A DNA stretch of 64,000 bases from Torymus aiolomorphi (GCA_036365515.1 CM070875.1:5677001-5741000), one strand, 5' to 3'. Shown: positions 1 to 10,989, numbered from the stretch's first letter. The notes: generated from the letters alone by a model not told the origin. Program-made: numbers and translations.

Positions 1-627
1 CTTCGCATGCTATTTGACCGTTCCGTTTCAAGGTTAAAATTATTACAACATTATACAAATTTAGTATAAAAGTTATTTCCAATTGAGAATGTAATAAAAT
101 AATTTTATATATTATGCATCATTTTAAACAAATAGTGTAGAAATTATTGGCAAGTATTGAGAAAATTGATAAAATAAATATATGCAAAATAAATGTAAAA
201 CGTTACTTACAAAGATACTATTTCTTCTCAGTGATAAGCTTCTGGAGAGTTGGGATCACAATTTTGGTAGGATTATTGGTTTCGAGTTTATTTTGTTTAT
301 CTTTGACTAGTTTTTTAAGTTATTTATTTTTGTATGATTTCGTGACCAGATTGATGTTACGTTTATGGCATCTTTTATCTTATTTTAACCTGCCTCACAT
401 TCAATAATGAAATTTATTTTCTAATACTGGGAGCATCCGTGGACTTTTACACCGACCCTTACTTTACTGGAATGTCATGAGAAGTACTAGAAGCACATTG
501 TCTCAAAATAATAAAAAACGACATTTCATTATTAACACTTTTAACACTAGTATAAAGAAAAACGATCAAAATTTACATGAAGTTCTCGTTTGGCGCAACT
601 TTTCGTAAAGTTCTAGTAATCTAGTAA

Positions 628-668
628 GGGCGAAGCCCCGACGGGGGGCTGGTGGGCGGAGCCCCCCC
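628..668. repeat. GC-rich tandem hairpins
   Basis: Two short perfect hairpins, GGGCGAAGCCC (628-638) and GGGCGGAGCCC (654-664), lie within a larger stem formed by a G run at about 642-647 and a C run at 662-669. The block sits in very AT-rich DNA just downstream (on the minus strand) of the short ORF remnant at 777-899. That placement suggests the end of a small mobile element or its terminator, but no such family is identified here. Confidence 0.45.
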
Positions 669-776
669 CACCTAAAAAAATAAAAGATTATTCTTTATAA
701 TAAAAACATTATTTTTATTATAAATGTAGAATATAAAATATAAACAAAAATACAATTAAATTAAATGAAAATTTCA

Positions 777-899
777 TTATTTATTTTTGTAATTTTTTTC
801 ATAAATTAATTTTGCAGACAGTATATCATTGGTTGCGTTTTCAGCTGCTTTTAATATTTCCGGAGGAATATATTCTTCGTAACTACTAATGTCACTCAT
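777..899 (-). pseudogene. Short ORF remnant, possible transposon gene 5' end
   Basis: An open frame of 40 codons starts MSDISSYEEYIPPEILKAAE and ends at a TAA. The composition is acidic, then mixed helical, and the ending ...SAKLIYEKNYKNK resembles the first helix of some insect tyrosine-recombinase or zinc-finger element proteins. That similarity is an impression only and was not checked. The frame could extend upstream to 1043, but the ATG at 899 gives the more protein-like start. If real, it is a truncated coding start inside a non-autonomous element, not a functional gene. Confidence 0.25.
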
Positions 900-1154
900 T
901 TTGAAAGACTTTATGTATCTATGAGATTTTTCTATTGTAATAGTTGAACGAAGACTGAACGATAGACTACAACAATGAATATGCAAATACCTAATGTTTA
1001 CAGTAACTTGTTCATGATCCGTTTGAAGTGAGTTTGTAAGCAAATATATTTATATACATGCAAATTATTTTTTTTATCAGAAATACCATTTTTAAAAATT
1101 TTTTATTTTACGCCCCCGGAGACAGAAACTCCGAATTTTACGTCCATCGCAACG

Positions 1155-1301
1155 AAAATAGTACATTGTGTAACTAGGGAGGAAAGTTGTCTTTTTCTAT
1201 GCGAGGATGATGAATGAGCACGAATGATATACCAGTGCTCAAAATCATCATCCGAATCTGAAAAAGTCAAATGCTCCCTTGTTACACATAGTACTTTTTT
1301 T
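1155..1301. repeat. Palindromic MITE-like element 1
   Basis: An imperfect inverted repeat of about 147 bp. The left arm begins AAAATAGTACATTGTGTAAC and the reverse complement of the right arm begins AAAAAAGTACTATGTGTAAC. Pairing continues with gaps through GAGGATGATGA / CGGATGATGAT to a loop near 1225. There is no coding content. It is the first of three adjacent foldbacks. Confidence 0.6.
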
Positions 1302-1316
1302 AATAAGTGCAGGCAT

Positions 1317-1462
1317 GGGACCTTTTTTATATGAAAAGTGGATGGGAGATTATACCGTCACAACGGGAGCCTAAGTTCTCGTCCTCCCGCTACTGCGGGA
1401 AGTCGCACTAGACGCTTGAAATACTCGATTTTCCATTCACTTTTCTATGCAGGAAAAGAGCC
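1317..1462. repeat. Palindromic element 2
   Basis: An imperfect inverted repeat. GGGACC...TATGAAAAGTGGATGG on the left matches the reverse complement of CCATTCACTTTTCTATGC...GAGCC on the right. The middle (about 1350-1420) contains a further short self-complementary block, CCCGC...GCGGG. There is no coding content. Confidence 0.5.
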
Positions 1463-1491
1463 TTTTTCATGCATGTGTTGAAAAGTTATTT

Positions 1492-1604
1492 TCGATACAA
1501 GTATGAAAAAGTGATTTTATCCTCGTGTGGACGTTTGCGCCCGAGCGAAGCGAGGGTGAAAAGGCCACGCGAGGATAAAATCACTTTCTCACTCGCGTAT
1601 CGAA
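1492..1604. repeat. Palindromic element 3
   Basis: An inverted repeat with arms of about 45 bp. TCGATAC at the left pairs with GTATCGA at the right, followed by AAAAGTGATTTTATCCTCG pairing with CGAGGATAAAATCACTTT. The loop carries the small palindrome GCGAAGCGAG. The arms are nearly identical, so the copy is probably fairly young. Confidence 0.65.
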
Positions 1605-1759
1605 CACAATTTTTTTATACGACGTGTGCAAAGCTCGATTTAGCGCATGCTTTTTTATTCTAGCGTGCGCAAAGTGGACACTTTGCGCACGGAGTGTGAA
1701 AAAAATAATTTTTACCCGCGAAGAACTCTCAATTCTCTCATTCAAATTAATAATTAATA

Positions 1760-1966
1760 CATGGAGAAAAATGTTGTGGTAAAAATTACCATGTCTGATT
1801 GGTGAAAATTACTATAAATTTATAGTAGGAATTACTATGTAGGAAAAATTGCCATAAATAAATTGCAAATTTTACCAGAAATTATGACAGTTTTTTGGTA
1901 TTTCGAGTCTGTTCCACATTAACAATCAGATATGCGGTAATTTTTACCACAGCATTTTTCTCCGTG
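1760..1966. mobile_element. Mariner-type MITE with TA target duplication
   Basis: A 207-bp element with terminal inverted repeats of about 45 bp. The left end reads CATGGAGAAAAATGTTGTGG and the right end, reverse-complemented, CACGGAGAAAAATGCTGTGG. Both continue through TAAAAATTACC to TCTGATTG. The element is flanked by TA on both sides (1758-1759 and 1967-1968). TA duplications with short TIRs are typical of Tc1/mariner derivatives. It has no internal coding sequence, so it is non-autonomous. Confidence 0.65.
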
Positions 1967-2318
1967 TACGAGTAATGATTCTCTATCTAGAAAAAAATAT
2001 GTAGAATCATGTTTCACGAAAATATAACGTTATATAGCAAGAATGCGAAAAAAGTTCAAGGCTTAAATTACTCGAGAAAAATAGGGTAACCGGCCGAGAT
2101 TACGGGCTGATAACGATTGTCGCGAAAAAATGCACATAGCCGACATTGATTTCGCATTATGCGTAGCCATTGGTCGAAACTGTTAACTGAATAATAGGAA
2201 AAATAGATAGTAATCTATCAGCTAGCTAACACAGCAGTAGCAGCCAGATAACACCTGATCGAACGATTTTTGCGGATCATTTTCTTTTTCGTTAGTCCAC
2301 ACTCACTCTGGCGTCTAT

Positions 2319-2345
2319 TCAGTGACCATGAAGCACAAAGTGTAA
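2319..2345 (+). promoter_or_regulatory. Possible initiator and 5-codon upstream ORF
   Basis: A TCAGT pentamer, the arthropod initiator consensus, lies at about 2320-2324, 145 bases before the aquaporin start codon. It is followed by an ATG at 2328 that opens a five-codon frame closed by TAA at 2343-2345. If transcription starts at TCAGT, this would be a very cap-proximal upstream ORF. TCAGT is short enough to occur by chance. Confidence 0.2.
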
Positions 2346-2468
2346 CCAGTTCTCGCGATACCTGCCAGATCTCGTAATTTCGAGTTCAATTATTTATATA
2401 GTTATTTATTTTCTTTTTTATACAAAGTTTTTTTTTTATTTAAAAAGGTGTAGCAAACTAATCTCGAA

Positions 2469-5400
2469 ATGTCTGCGATTACGAAAAGTAAGTTTCTGAA
2501 AACGATAAGAAATGCAGTATCGCGATGACAATATTGTGCAGATTACGTAAGTTCAATGTTTTCTGAAAATCTGTTTTGCATTCATGTCATTTTCGAGAAC
2601 AGTTGACCCATGGAAAATGCAAGAGGGCACCTTCACGATGTTCGTGGCGGAGATCGTTGGCACGGGTATTCTTATATTCATAGGATGCATGGGATGCATT
2701 GGCACGATGGTGGCTACGCCTCCGCCGCCGATGCAAACGGCGTTCACTTTCGGTTTGACGGTTAACTTTTTAATCATGGTAGGTGTTTAGACGAAAATTA
2801 AATAGTCATCTGACGAGATAAGCATGCAAGGGAAGTCGAAGACTTTATATGGAATTGCCTACCTGCTGTTTGTTTTTGTATTCCCGATATATTCTTTCTT
2901 AATTTTTAGTTTTCGATAATTATCATTGTCGAAACCTGCTACTGACTTGAACAAACGTACACAATGATTAATTCGATATTTTTTTTACTATCGGAGTAAA
3001 TGAATATAATAATCAATTGATTTTAGTAATAAGAAAACCAATGACATGTCATGTCCAAATCTTCTTAATGTATCGTTCTTCGATATCTGATATCTAAATT
3101 CTTTAACAATGAATGTAGGTATAAGTTTAATATCAATAAATAATATCGACAAAAATATCAGGAATTAAATAAGTATAAGTATTTTGTGTATTTAGGTGTG
3201 TGTGTTCTTGAATAAATTTACAACTTTTGTTTTATAAAACTACTTTGAATAATACTTATATAATGAAAACTACTTATCTTACGAAATCGCACAACAACAA
3301 AAAACTAGCAATGAAAATATTATTGACTCTACATTATCACGCTTATCCATAGTTTATAATGAGTATAAAAAATTCATACTATGCCTCTTCTAACAATTGT
3401 TAATCATTTCAATTCATCAAAACTTTTAGAGTTTTATTGATTGTATTACAGGTAATTTTTTACTCATACATCATACTCTATTTCTGTGGTGCCAAGGGAC
3501 AAAAGGAATAAGTCCAATTTTTATGAAAATCGAGTTACGGCAATTTTTTTACTTTTTTGGGCTTTAATACACATTTTTTCTCAAGGTTTTATTGTAAAAA
3601 GTTCGTTATTCTACAGTTACGACGTAAATTGAAAAAGGGAATAAGTCAACTTTTCAGATTTTCTATAAGGGCATAGCCCATCCAACTTATTTTCGACCTT
3701 CATAATCGAAATTTATTACAAATAAACTTTTTATTGGGGTATTCAATATACTACTTTTATGAAGACTTTCAATAAAAAATGGAAGTTTTACAAAAAATTG
3801 AAACAAAAATGTTATTCTTTATTACTATAATTTTGACAAAATTAATTTTACTTTACAAAAGCGTGATAATATATCTTACAGATTTTATTACATTTTAAAT
3901 AAGTTTTTTAATGTTACAACAAAAGTCATAAAAATAACTATTTTTTAACATATATTTTTCTACTTACAAAATTTCGTCGTGTTTAATAAATATAAATATT
4001 ACGGCGAAATAAAACAAATTTTTTTTTTATCCACCTTCCTCGAATCAACTTTTATATAATAAATTCATTTAATTTTTCTTCCATAATAAATGTCATTATT
4101 CAATATTGGTACTGCAACTGACCAAGTAATAGTTTTATTACTCGAGTAGTACTGGTTTAATACTGGTCATAATGCTAGATGAAAAAAGGTATAATAGATT
4201 ATATACAAATTATATGTATAATAGTTATTATATATATATAATCTATATGTCATTTTCGCGATATATAAACTATATATAATATATCTATCCATCCATTTAT
4301 CCATCGATGCGTCAACCCATCCAATCATCCATTCAATCATCCATCAATCAAATAAGCCAGTATTGGCTCAGTACTGTCTCCAATATTACAGCAGACTACC
4401 AGTATATGCCAGTACTCACCCGGTACTCACCCAGTACTAGTCTAATGGGATATTTGTGTGCATGTTGTATTCATTTTTTGAAAATAAATGAGAGAAATGA
4501 ACAAAATTTATCGATAATAACATTAAATTAACTTTATTCTAAATCGCAATATCTCGAAAACTTTCTCAAGTGACTTGTTCCCTTCTTCCTTAATACCACA
4601 GATTTGACAGTATTTTATGCGAATTACAAAATTATGGAACTATTGAATTCATCATACCTATCGTGCGTTACTCTCCTCTAAAACTGATAAAAAGTAAAAT
4701 ATTAAGATTTAAAATATTTTATATGAAACTAAAATTACCGACCCCGCCTGAGAGTTCACCAAACCATCCCCAATACACGCTGCTATCACAACCTTGTTAA
4801 TTTCTTCCAAAGACATTTGGCCACATCAGCGGCACGCACCTGAACCCCGCGGTGACCCTCGGCGCCGTGATGTTCGGCCTCAAGTCCGTGCCCACGGGCC
4901 TCATGTACGCGGTCGCCCAGTTCATCGGCGCCACCGTTGGCTACGGGCTCATAAAGGTACATATAACGAACAACCACCCTACATGCATATACATTACACA
5001 CTCGCAACCCTTTGCAGATAGTCACGCCGGCGCTGCTGATGAACGACGGCAACCCGAATTCCCAGGTGCCCCTGTGCGTGACGGTCATCCACCCGGACAT
5101 CTCGACAGTCCAGGCGGTCCTCATCGAGATCCTCTGCACGTCTCTTATACTGCTGGGCGCCTGCGCCACGTGGGACCCGCGCTGCGCCCACACCACCGAC
5201 TCCACGGCCCTGCGCTTCGGCTTTGCCGTCGCCGCTATTTCCTTTGCCGCGGTAAGCTACTTATGTGTGTCTCCTCTCTGCAAGCGCGGGCGGAAACACG
5301 AAGGGGAGGACGACGATGTCCTTTGATGCTGCACGCGCGCGGAGAGGCAAAGTTTCGCGAATAACTTGGAAGTTGCTCTTCTTCTTTGTACCGTGTATAT

Positions 5401-6209
5401 AGATCTTACGGGGTATTACGTGGAAGTAAAGTAGGCCCGGGAGCTTTTGAATGGGCAAATTAGAGGGTTTAGTTGTATTGCCCTGCGCGTGGCGAGGGCA
5501 GGAGTTGCCTTTTGCTGTGGGCGTACTTTATATAACGGATATACTTTTTTCTTGACGTCTGCTTTTGTGATTGCCGGTGTTTTTAAGCCTAAGTTTCTCG
5601 GCCGAGGACTTTTGAGCTCGCTAATTTGTGTCTCGGGTGTGTAAAGTAGGCTTACAGAACTGTATAGATCTGTAAGTACTTTTGTCAATTATGTAAGAAT
5701 AACGGTTCGCAGTATTTATTAATACGAGATTTCTGAAAACAAGGGTCGCTATCGCATTACACTAGACTGTATACGAATGGGACTAAAATGTAGATTTAAA
5801 CATCTTATGTAATGCAATTGTAGAGTCCTTACACAGGATGCAGCATGAACCCAGCGAGGACCTTCGCGCCGGCTTTGTGGAACGGCGCCTGGGAGAACCA
5901 ATGGGTAAGATATGCGATCGTGAATAACAAACAGCTTCATTAACATACTCGCGTCGTATATATATAGCTATGACGATCTAAAAACAGCCAGAGCGTCTTC
6001 GATTCTTTTTTCTTTTTACGTAACGATAATTATTCGCACAGGTTTACTGGATCGGTCCGATGCTGGGAGGAGCGCTCGGCACGTCGGCCTATCAAGTTCT
6101 GTTCTCGGAGAAGGAAGCAGCAGGTACGCCAAAAGAGGAGCGAGATTACGAATCCTACAAAATGACCGAAGTCAATCCGCCGGAGTCGGAAACGGTGGTC
6201 GTGGAATAA
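2469..6209 (+). CDS. Aquaporin, entomoglyceroporin-like (six exons)
   Basis: A membrane channel for water and small solutes. Exons 2469-2487, 2603-2778, 4813-4956, 5018-5251, 5824-5904 and 6042-6209 join in frame to 273 codons, the usual family length. The start MSAITK runs across the first intron into IDPWKMQEG. NPA box 1 is at residues 76-78 (HISGTHLNPAVT) and box 2 at 200-202 (YTGCSMNPART). The aromatic/arginine filter reads Phe56, Ser188, Cys197, Arg203. Water-selective aquaporins carry His at the Ser188 position; Ser or Ala there is the published mark of insect entomoglyceroporins, so glycerol or urea transport is inferred. The acceptor of exon 5 (AG 5822-5823) has a weak pyrimidine tract but is the only one that restores SPYTG; the stronger-looking AG at 5835-5836 brings a stop. 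Intron 2 (2.0 kb) carries a repeat element. The tail after residue 250 is hydrophilic. Confidence 0.9.
3483..4602. mobile_element. Inverted-repeat element in aquaporin intron 2
   Basis: TCTGTGGT at 3483-3490 is mirrored by ACCACAGA at 4595-4602. Imperfect similarity continues inward: AAGGGACAAAAGGAATAAGTC versus AAGGAAGAAGGGAACAAGTC, then TCGAGTTACGGCAATTT versus TCGAGATATTGCGATTT. The total is about 1.12 kb with no long frame, so it would be a decayed non-autonomous DNA element. Inside are ATCC-rich repeats (about 4286-4350) and several CCAGTACT/TACTGG units (4110-4440). No target duplication is clear. Confidence 0.45.
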
Positions 6210-6304
6210 GTGCAGCGAGAGTTGTTATGTATTTATTAATTCTGTGTGGATGGGTATATAGAAGGTGGTGTAGATGTGTGAGGACTGTTGTATAGCTACA
6301 TTGA

Positions 6305-6310
6305 AATAAA
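6305..6310 (+). terminator. Poly(A) signal of the aquaporin gene
   Basis: AATAAA lies about 96 bases after the aquaporin stop codon, followed by a T-rich stretch. This is the first canonical signal downstream and a plausible 3' end. Confidence 0.55.
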
Positions 6311-7060
6311 TTGTAATTAAATTTTTATTATACTAAATGTATGAATAATACGTCGGAGAAACGAAACTTCGTTGAGAATTATTACTATATTATTATTTGC
6401 ATTTACAAACTCATTTATGCGCGTCATGTGCGTGACGTGAAGCAGCCCCAAATTGTGCAAAAACGCATTAATTTACGGGGCATCAAGTTACAATCAATGC
6501 AAATCCAATAAATTATCATAAGGCAGAGCAAACGTTGAAATATATGCACTTCGCCCGGCCCGCCGCGCCGCGGTGTCCGCAATTTATGTGCGGCACTAAA
6601 TTGTGCAGTTAACAACGAATCTATATAAATGTTAATGAACGTGAAAATTTCACTGCTGTGCGCTCGCTCTGCAAATTTCCCTCCCGCGGTATATAATTCC
6701 ATTAACAATAATCGCGGATCGTGCGGTAAACACTAAAAAAAAAAAAGGAATCGTTTAACCGCGAGATGCGCTCTTAATTGCGAGGCACATCCAGCAGTAT
6801 AAACGAGGAAGAAAAAAAATTAACGCTCGTTTGAACGTCAGCGCCTGTGTGGAGTACGTTCAACCCCGCATATTGTACGTATATACACGTGATGTGATGT
6901 TCGGATGAACACTTGTGTGCGCGAATTTAACGAGCGGCAGATCGATCGTGGCAGCATAACTATGCCAATTATCATTTCCGCGCGAGGATGAATGGAGAGA
7001 GCGTTGCGCGCAGTCACATACTTGACACATAGCTCGGTAAGCAGAGGCGTTTAAATGTAT

Positions 7061-7084
7061 GTCTGTGTGTGTGTATGTGTGTGT

Positions 7085-7117
<33 letters not shown>

Positions 7118-7120
7118 AGT
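7061..7120. repeat. (GT)n microsatellite
   Basis: A GT-dinucleotide tract of about 60 bp with occasional GTAT interruptions. It abuts the left end of the 7123-7918 foldback, so it may have replaced the element's original left flank. Confidence 0.8.
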
Positions 7121-7122
7121 GA

Positions 7123-7918
7123 GAGGAAATTTTTAATTTTTCCACACTTAAAGGGTTCAAAAAATTAAAAAAAAAAATTTGAAGGCATACCTCCGCAACA
7201 AGTTTCTTCTCATTCTATAGGTCATAAAATATACGAAAAAACTAGTGAACATTAGAAAACTGTCTTGTGACACCGTTTTAAAAAAAATCAATTTATCTTA
7301 TGGAAATTTAACATGGGAAAAATGGACAAAAAGTAGTCGCTATTGATGAGCCAATAGTAAGCTTTTAAATGTGCCAACAAATATTCCACAAAAAAGCAAT
7401 TAAAGTAGAAGAAAAGAGCTTTAATTTAAGCTAAAGATCGTTAAAATCGGTCGGTTCTGCGCAAAGTTACGTACATTTGAAAATCGCGAGAAATGACCAA
7501 TTCGAGCGATTTTTCCCGAATCCAGGTAATTCATGTTTGGTCATTTTTCGCGATTTTCAAATGTACGTAACTTTGTGCAGAAGCGACCGATTTTAACAAT
7601 CTTTTATAGGTTAAATTAAAGCTCTTTTCTTCTACTTTAATCGCTTTTTTGTGGAATAGTTGTTAACACATTTAAAAGCTTACTATTGGCTCATCAACAG
7701 TGATTACTTTTCATCCATTTTTCCCATGTTAAATTTCAATAAGAAAAATGGATTTTTTTCTAAAACGTTATCACAAGACCGTTTTGTAATGTTCATGAGT
7801 TTTTTTGTATATTTTATGACCTATAGAGTGAGAAGAAACTTATCGCGAAGGTGTGCCTTCAAATCTTTTTTTTCAATTTTTTGAATCCCCTAAGTGTGGA
7901 CAAATTAAAAATTTCCTC
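7123..7918. mobile_element. 796-bp foldback element, GAGGAAAT termini
   Basis: The element is almost wholly an inverted repeat. The left arm starts GAGGAAATTTTTAATTTTTC and the reverse complement of the right arm starts GAGGAAATTTTTAATTTGTC. The arms (about 390 bp each) stay aligned through ATAGGTCATAAAATATAC and TTAAAGCTC to a centre near 7520, where ACGTAACTTTG / CAAAGTTACGT pair. Scattered mismatches and small indels show age. There is no plausible protein; frames such as 7660-7884 lie inside the arm. The right flank is ATATAA; the left flank is a GT microsatellite, so no target duplication is visible. Confidence 0.75.
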
Positions 7919-8730
7919 ATATAAGCGACTGCCGTTCAAATGGGCCGTTGACTTATTGACGCGCGAGGATATATAAAGCTTTAAAAAGTGTGCGTGTGCA
8001 CGATAATATAATGCGACAAAGGCTGCGGGGACGGGAAAAAGAATCGCACGCGCGAACAAATTGATTGATACGCGGAAGGGAGGGGAGATAAATTGCGAAA
8101 GCTCACGCGGACCGTGTGCGCGAATTATTTATTGCTCGTTGGCGATGTGAACGGTTTTCTTTATTTCATCTCCTATATGTATAACATCGTGTATTGGTAA
8201 TAATTGTATATGCTGGTGAGTGATCATGTATTGATCGAATATAAAATATAATATGTAGGGTATAGCGCGATAAGTTGTAATTTAGCGTCGAACAATAATG
8301 TGAAACCCGTTGGATATAAAAGTGCGAATTTAATGATTTGATTCTACCTCGCTTCTCTTTCATAGATGAGAGTGTGGATTCGTTCTGCGTGTAATCATAA
8401 AGAAAATGCACAAGTACGCAAAAGTCTAAAACTACTTGTTTGAGAAAGTATTACGCCAATCACGCGAATATTTTTTTCTTCTTCCACCGTGTGCAAACAA
8501 AGGCACTTTTTGCAATGCATGCGCCACGTGTCACTTGGGTAGTTTAAAAGATCAGGCCATTAGCAATTAGAGGAAAGTGTGACTAGATAAGTAACGAATG
8601 TGAAACCTGACAAGTGAGGAAACATTTTTCCGACTGTCAATGCTAGAACGGATATCGCGAAATCACGATATAATCGGCTCGCGAGCGCGTTTCTTTCGAC
8701 GAATAAGCAAGCGTAGTCGATGGCGTATAT

Positions 8731-9920
8731 GAGGAAATCTACGCAAAAAATCTACTTACGCATCCTCTAAAGTGGGTAAAAATTTTCTTCAAGGCACACT
8801 TGGGCCTGGTTTTTCCTACTCTTTAAACCATATGATATAGAGGAAAATCGCGAACAATTAAAAAAGTCTTGGATCTTAGAACCCTTTTTTTAAAGATTGA
8901 AAATTAAAAGGAAAAAAAATGCAAAAAAAGCCTTTTTTCAACTTTTAGACATTTATTTCAGAAATGCTCTAGACAAATTTGTATAGAACAAAATGAAACT
9001 AGAAAAAATTAGTTTTTATTTGTTTTTTTGAAAATTAAAAAATGTTGATTCCTTCAAAAAATTTGACCGTTTAAGGTTGTATTGGCCGTAAGGTCCCTGC
9101 CAAAAGTTAGTTTTCTACGTTAAAACTGCGATAAATAATTATGTAAAAGAATTGATCAATTTTTAGTTCTCGCGATCAATGTATTAATGCAATTGGAATA
9201 TTATAAGCTTTAAAAATAAAAAATCAAAGAAAAATTGTAAACTCGGCACTATTTTTTTAAAAATCGTCATTACGTTAAAATTAGTGCATTTTGATGATTT
9301 AAAAAAAATAGTGCCGAGTTTACAATTTTGCTTTGATTTTTTATTTTTAAAGCTTATAATACTCCAATTGCATTAATACATTGATCGCGAGAACTAAAAA
9401 TTGATCAATTGCTTTATATAATTATTTATTGCAGTTTTAACATGAAAAACTAACTTTTGGCAGGGACGTTACGGCCAATACAACCTTAAAGTTGAGCGTT
9501 GAAAAGGCACTAAAATACGCAAATCGTACAAATCCGTAGCCTTTAGCGTATTTTAGTGCCTTTCCCATGCTCAACTTTAAACGGTCAGAACTTTTGAAGG
9601 AATCAACATTTTTTAATTTTTAAAAAAGCAAATAAAAGCTGATTTTCTCTAGTTTTATTTTATGTTTTACAAATTTGATTAGGGCGTTTCTAGAATAAAT
9701 GGCGGAAGTCGAAGAAAAGGCTTTTTCTGCATATTTTTAAAAATTTTCAATCGCTGAAAAAAGGGATCTAAAAACTAAGACTTTTGTAACTGTTGGTGAG
9801 TTTTCTCCTATATTATGTGGCACAAAGAGTAGGAAAAACCAGGCCTGGAAGTTGTGCCTTGAAACAAATTTTTACCCACTTTTGAAGACGCGTCAATGGA
9901 TTTTTCGCGTAGATTTCCTC
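8731..9920. mobile_element. 1190-bp nested foldback element, GAGGAAAT termini
   Basis: The ends read GAGGAAATCTACGC and GCGTAGATTTCCTC, flanked by ATAT on both sides (8727-8730 and 9921-9924). The outer arms (8731-9070 and 9576-9920) are inverted copies, sharing TGGGTAAAAATTT, GGTTTTTCCTACTCTTT and GACCGTTTAA. Between them sit two complete palindromes of their own: 9071-9489, with arms of about 200 bp (AAGGTTGTATTGGCCGTAA mirrored at its end), and 9491-9575 (AAAGGCACTAAAATACGC mirrored). A single strand could therefore fold into a three-armed cruciform. No coding potential is seen. The terminus is shared with the elements at 7123 and 61146. Confidence 0.75.
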
Positions 9921-10986
9921 ATATATCTGTATATGTAACTTGTAATTACAAAATTTTAAATGATTTAATTCGAACTTTGATAAAAAGTTATCGTAGTATA
10001 AAAATTTGAAATAAATATATTTGTCAACATTGTTTAAATTATAAGGTTAGGTGAAATTTCGTTTGGTTCTTTTAGACGCATTTAGGCTTCTTTTTGTTGG
10101 ATTTATGAGTCTTTTCACATAAATTAATCATATTATATCAATAGCGTTTTTTGAACTAGTGTATAAATTATTGTCCTATTTCAATATACTGAAAAATTGA
10201 ACTTTTCATGCAAGTGATAGATCAATACGCTAATAAATAAATCTTGACGGACTTATTTCGTAAAATTGTTGCTGAAACTTCTCAAATGAATTCGAAAAGA
10301 TCTTGATAGGTATTACGAATGGTAATGTCGACTAATAAATCTAAAGCGAAAAATAATATAAACCACTCAATTACTTGGAAACACGTGACCGTACATTGTA
10401 CAGTGGCATTTGCAATTGATAACTTGTTGCGCAAACAAATTATTTTTTTTAAATATTAAAACAAGTATAACTTATTATTATGATTCTTCTAAAAACTAAT
10501 ACTTTATTATAATTTAATATTTGAAATAAGAACGAATAAATATTTCAAAACCGCATCTGTATGATAGACAATCACGTATAGATAATAAAATGTCTTTAAT
10601 AATATTAATACGCGAACTAATTGATAATTAAATTAAGTCGAAGCCGAGATTTATAACTATAATGTGGGTCGCACGTCGGAAGAACCAATACTAAAAAGCA
10701 TGAAAACTGGAGCAATTTAAATAGAAATAATAAAGCATGTACATAGCGCAGGCACTTGAGAGCTGTCTCTAGAGTTGAACGATAAAGCAATCACCTGAAA
10801 TTGACATGAATGATTTAACGCAGATATACATTTCAAGCTTCAGCCTGTAATATACGCACGAAATAGCTCGCAGAACGTTCGATAAGAACACGAGAAGCGC
10901 ATAAATAAAACTAATTTTCCATTCTTTCCGCTCTCCGTATCCACGCCTATACAATACCATTTGTACCCATTACGTGCAATGCAATA

Positions 10987-10989
<3 letters not shown>

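Larger units (their letters stand above)
1..1154. other. Gene-poor AT-rich left flank
   Basis: No exon with splice-site support and no recognisable protein family was found on either strand, apart from the small remnant at 777-899. An 86-codon open frame near 147-407 (+) is low complexity (Phe, Leu, Ile, Tyr) and has no family features. The stretch contains a GC-rich double hairpin at 628-668, out of character with the surrounding sequence. Confidence 0.5.

Noticed and set aside
5835..5838. Conventional-looking acceptor in the aquaporin gene
   Set aside because: It gives GAT GCA GCA TGA from a phase-0 donor, and loses the conserved PYTG before the second NPA box.
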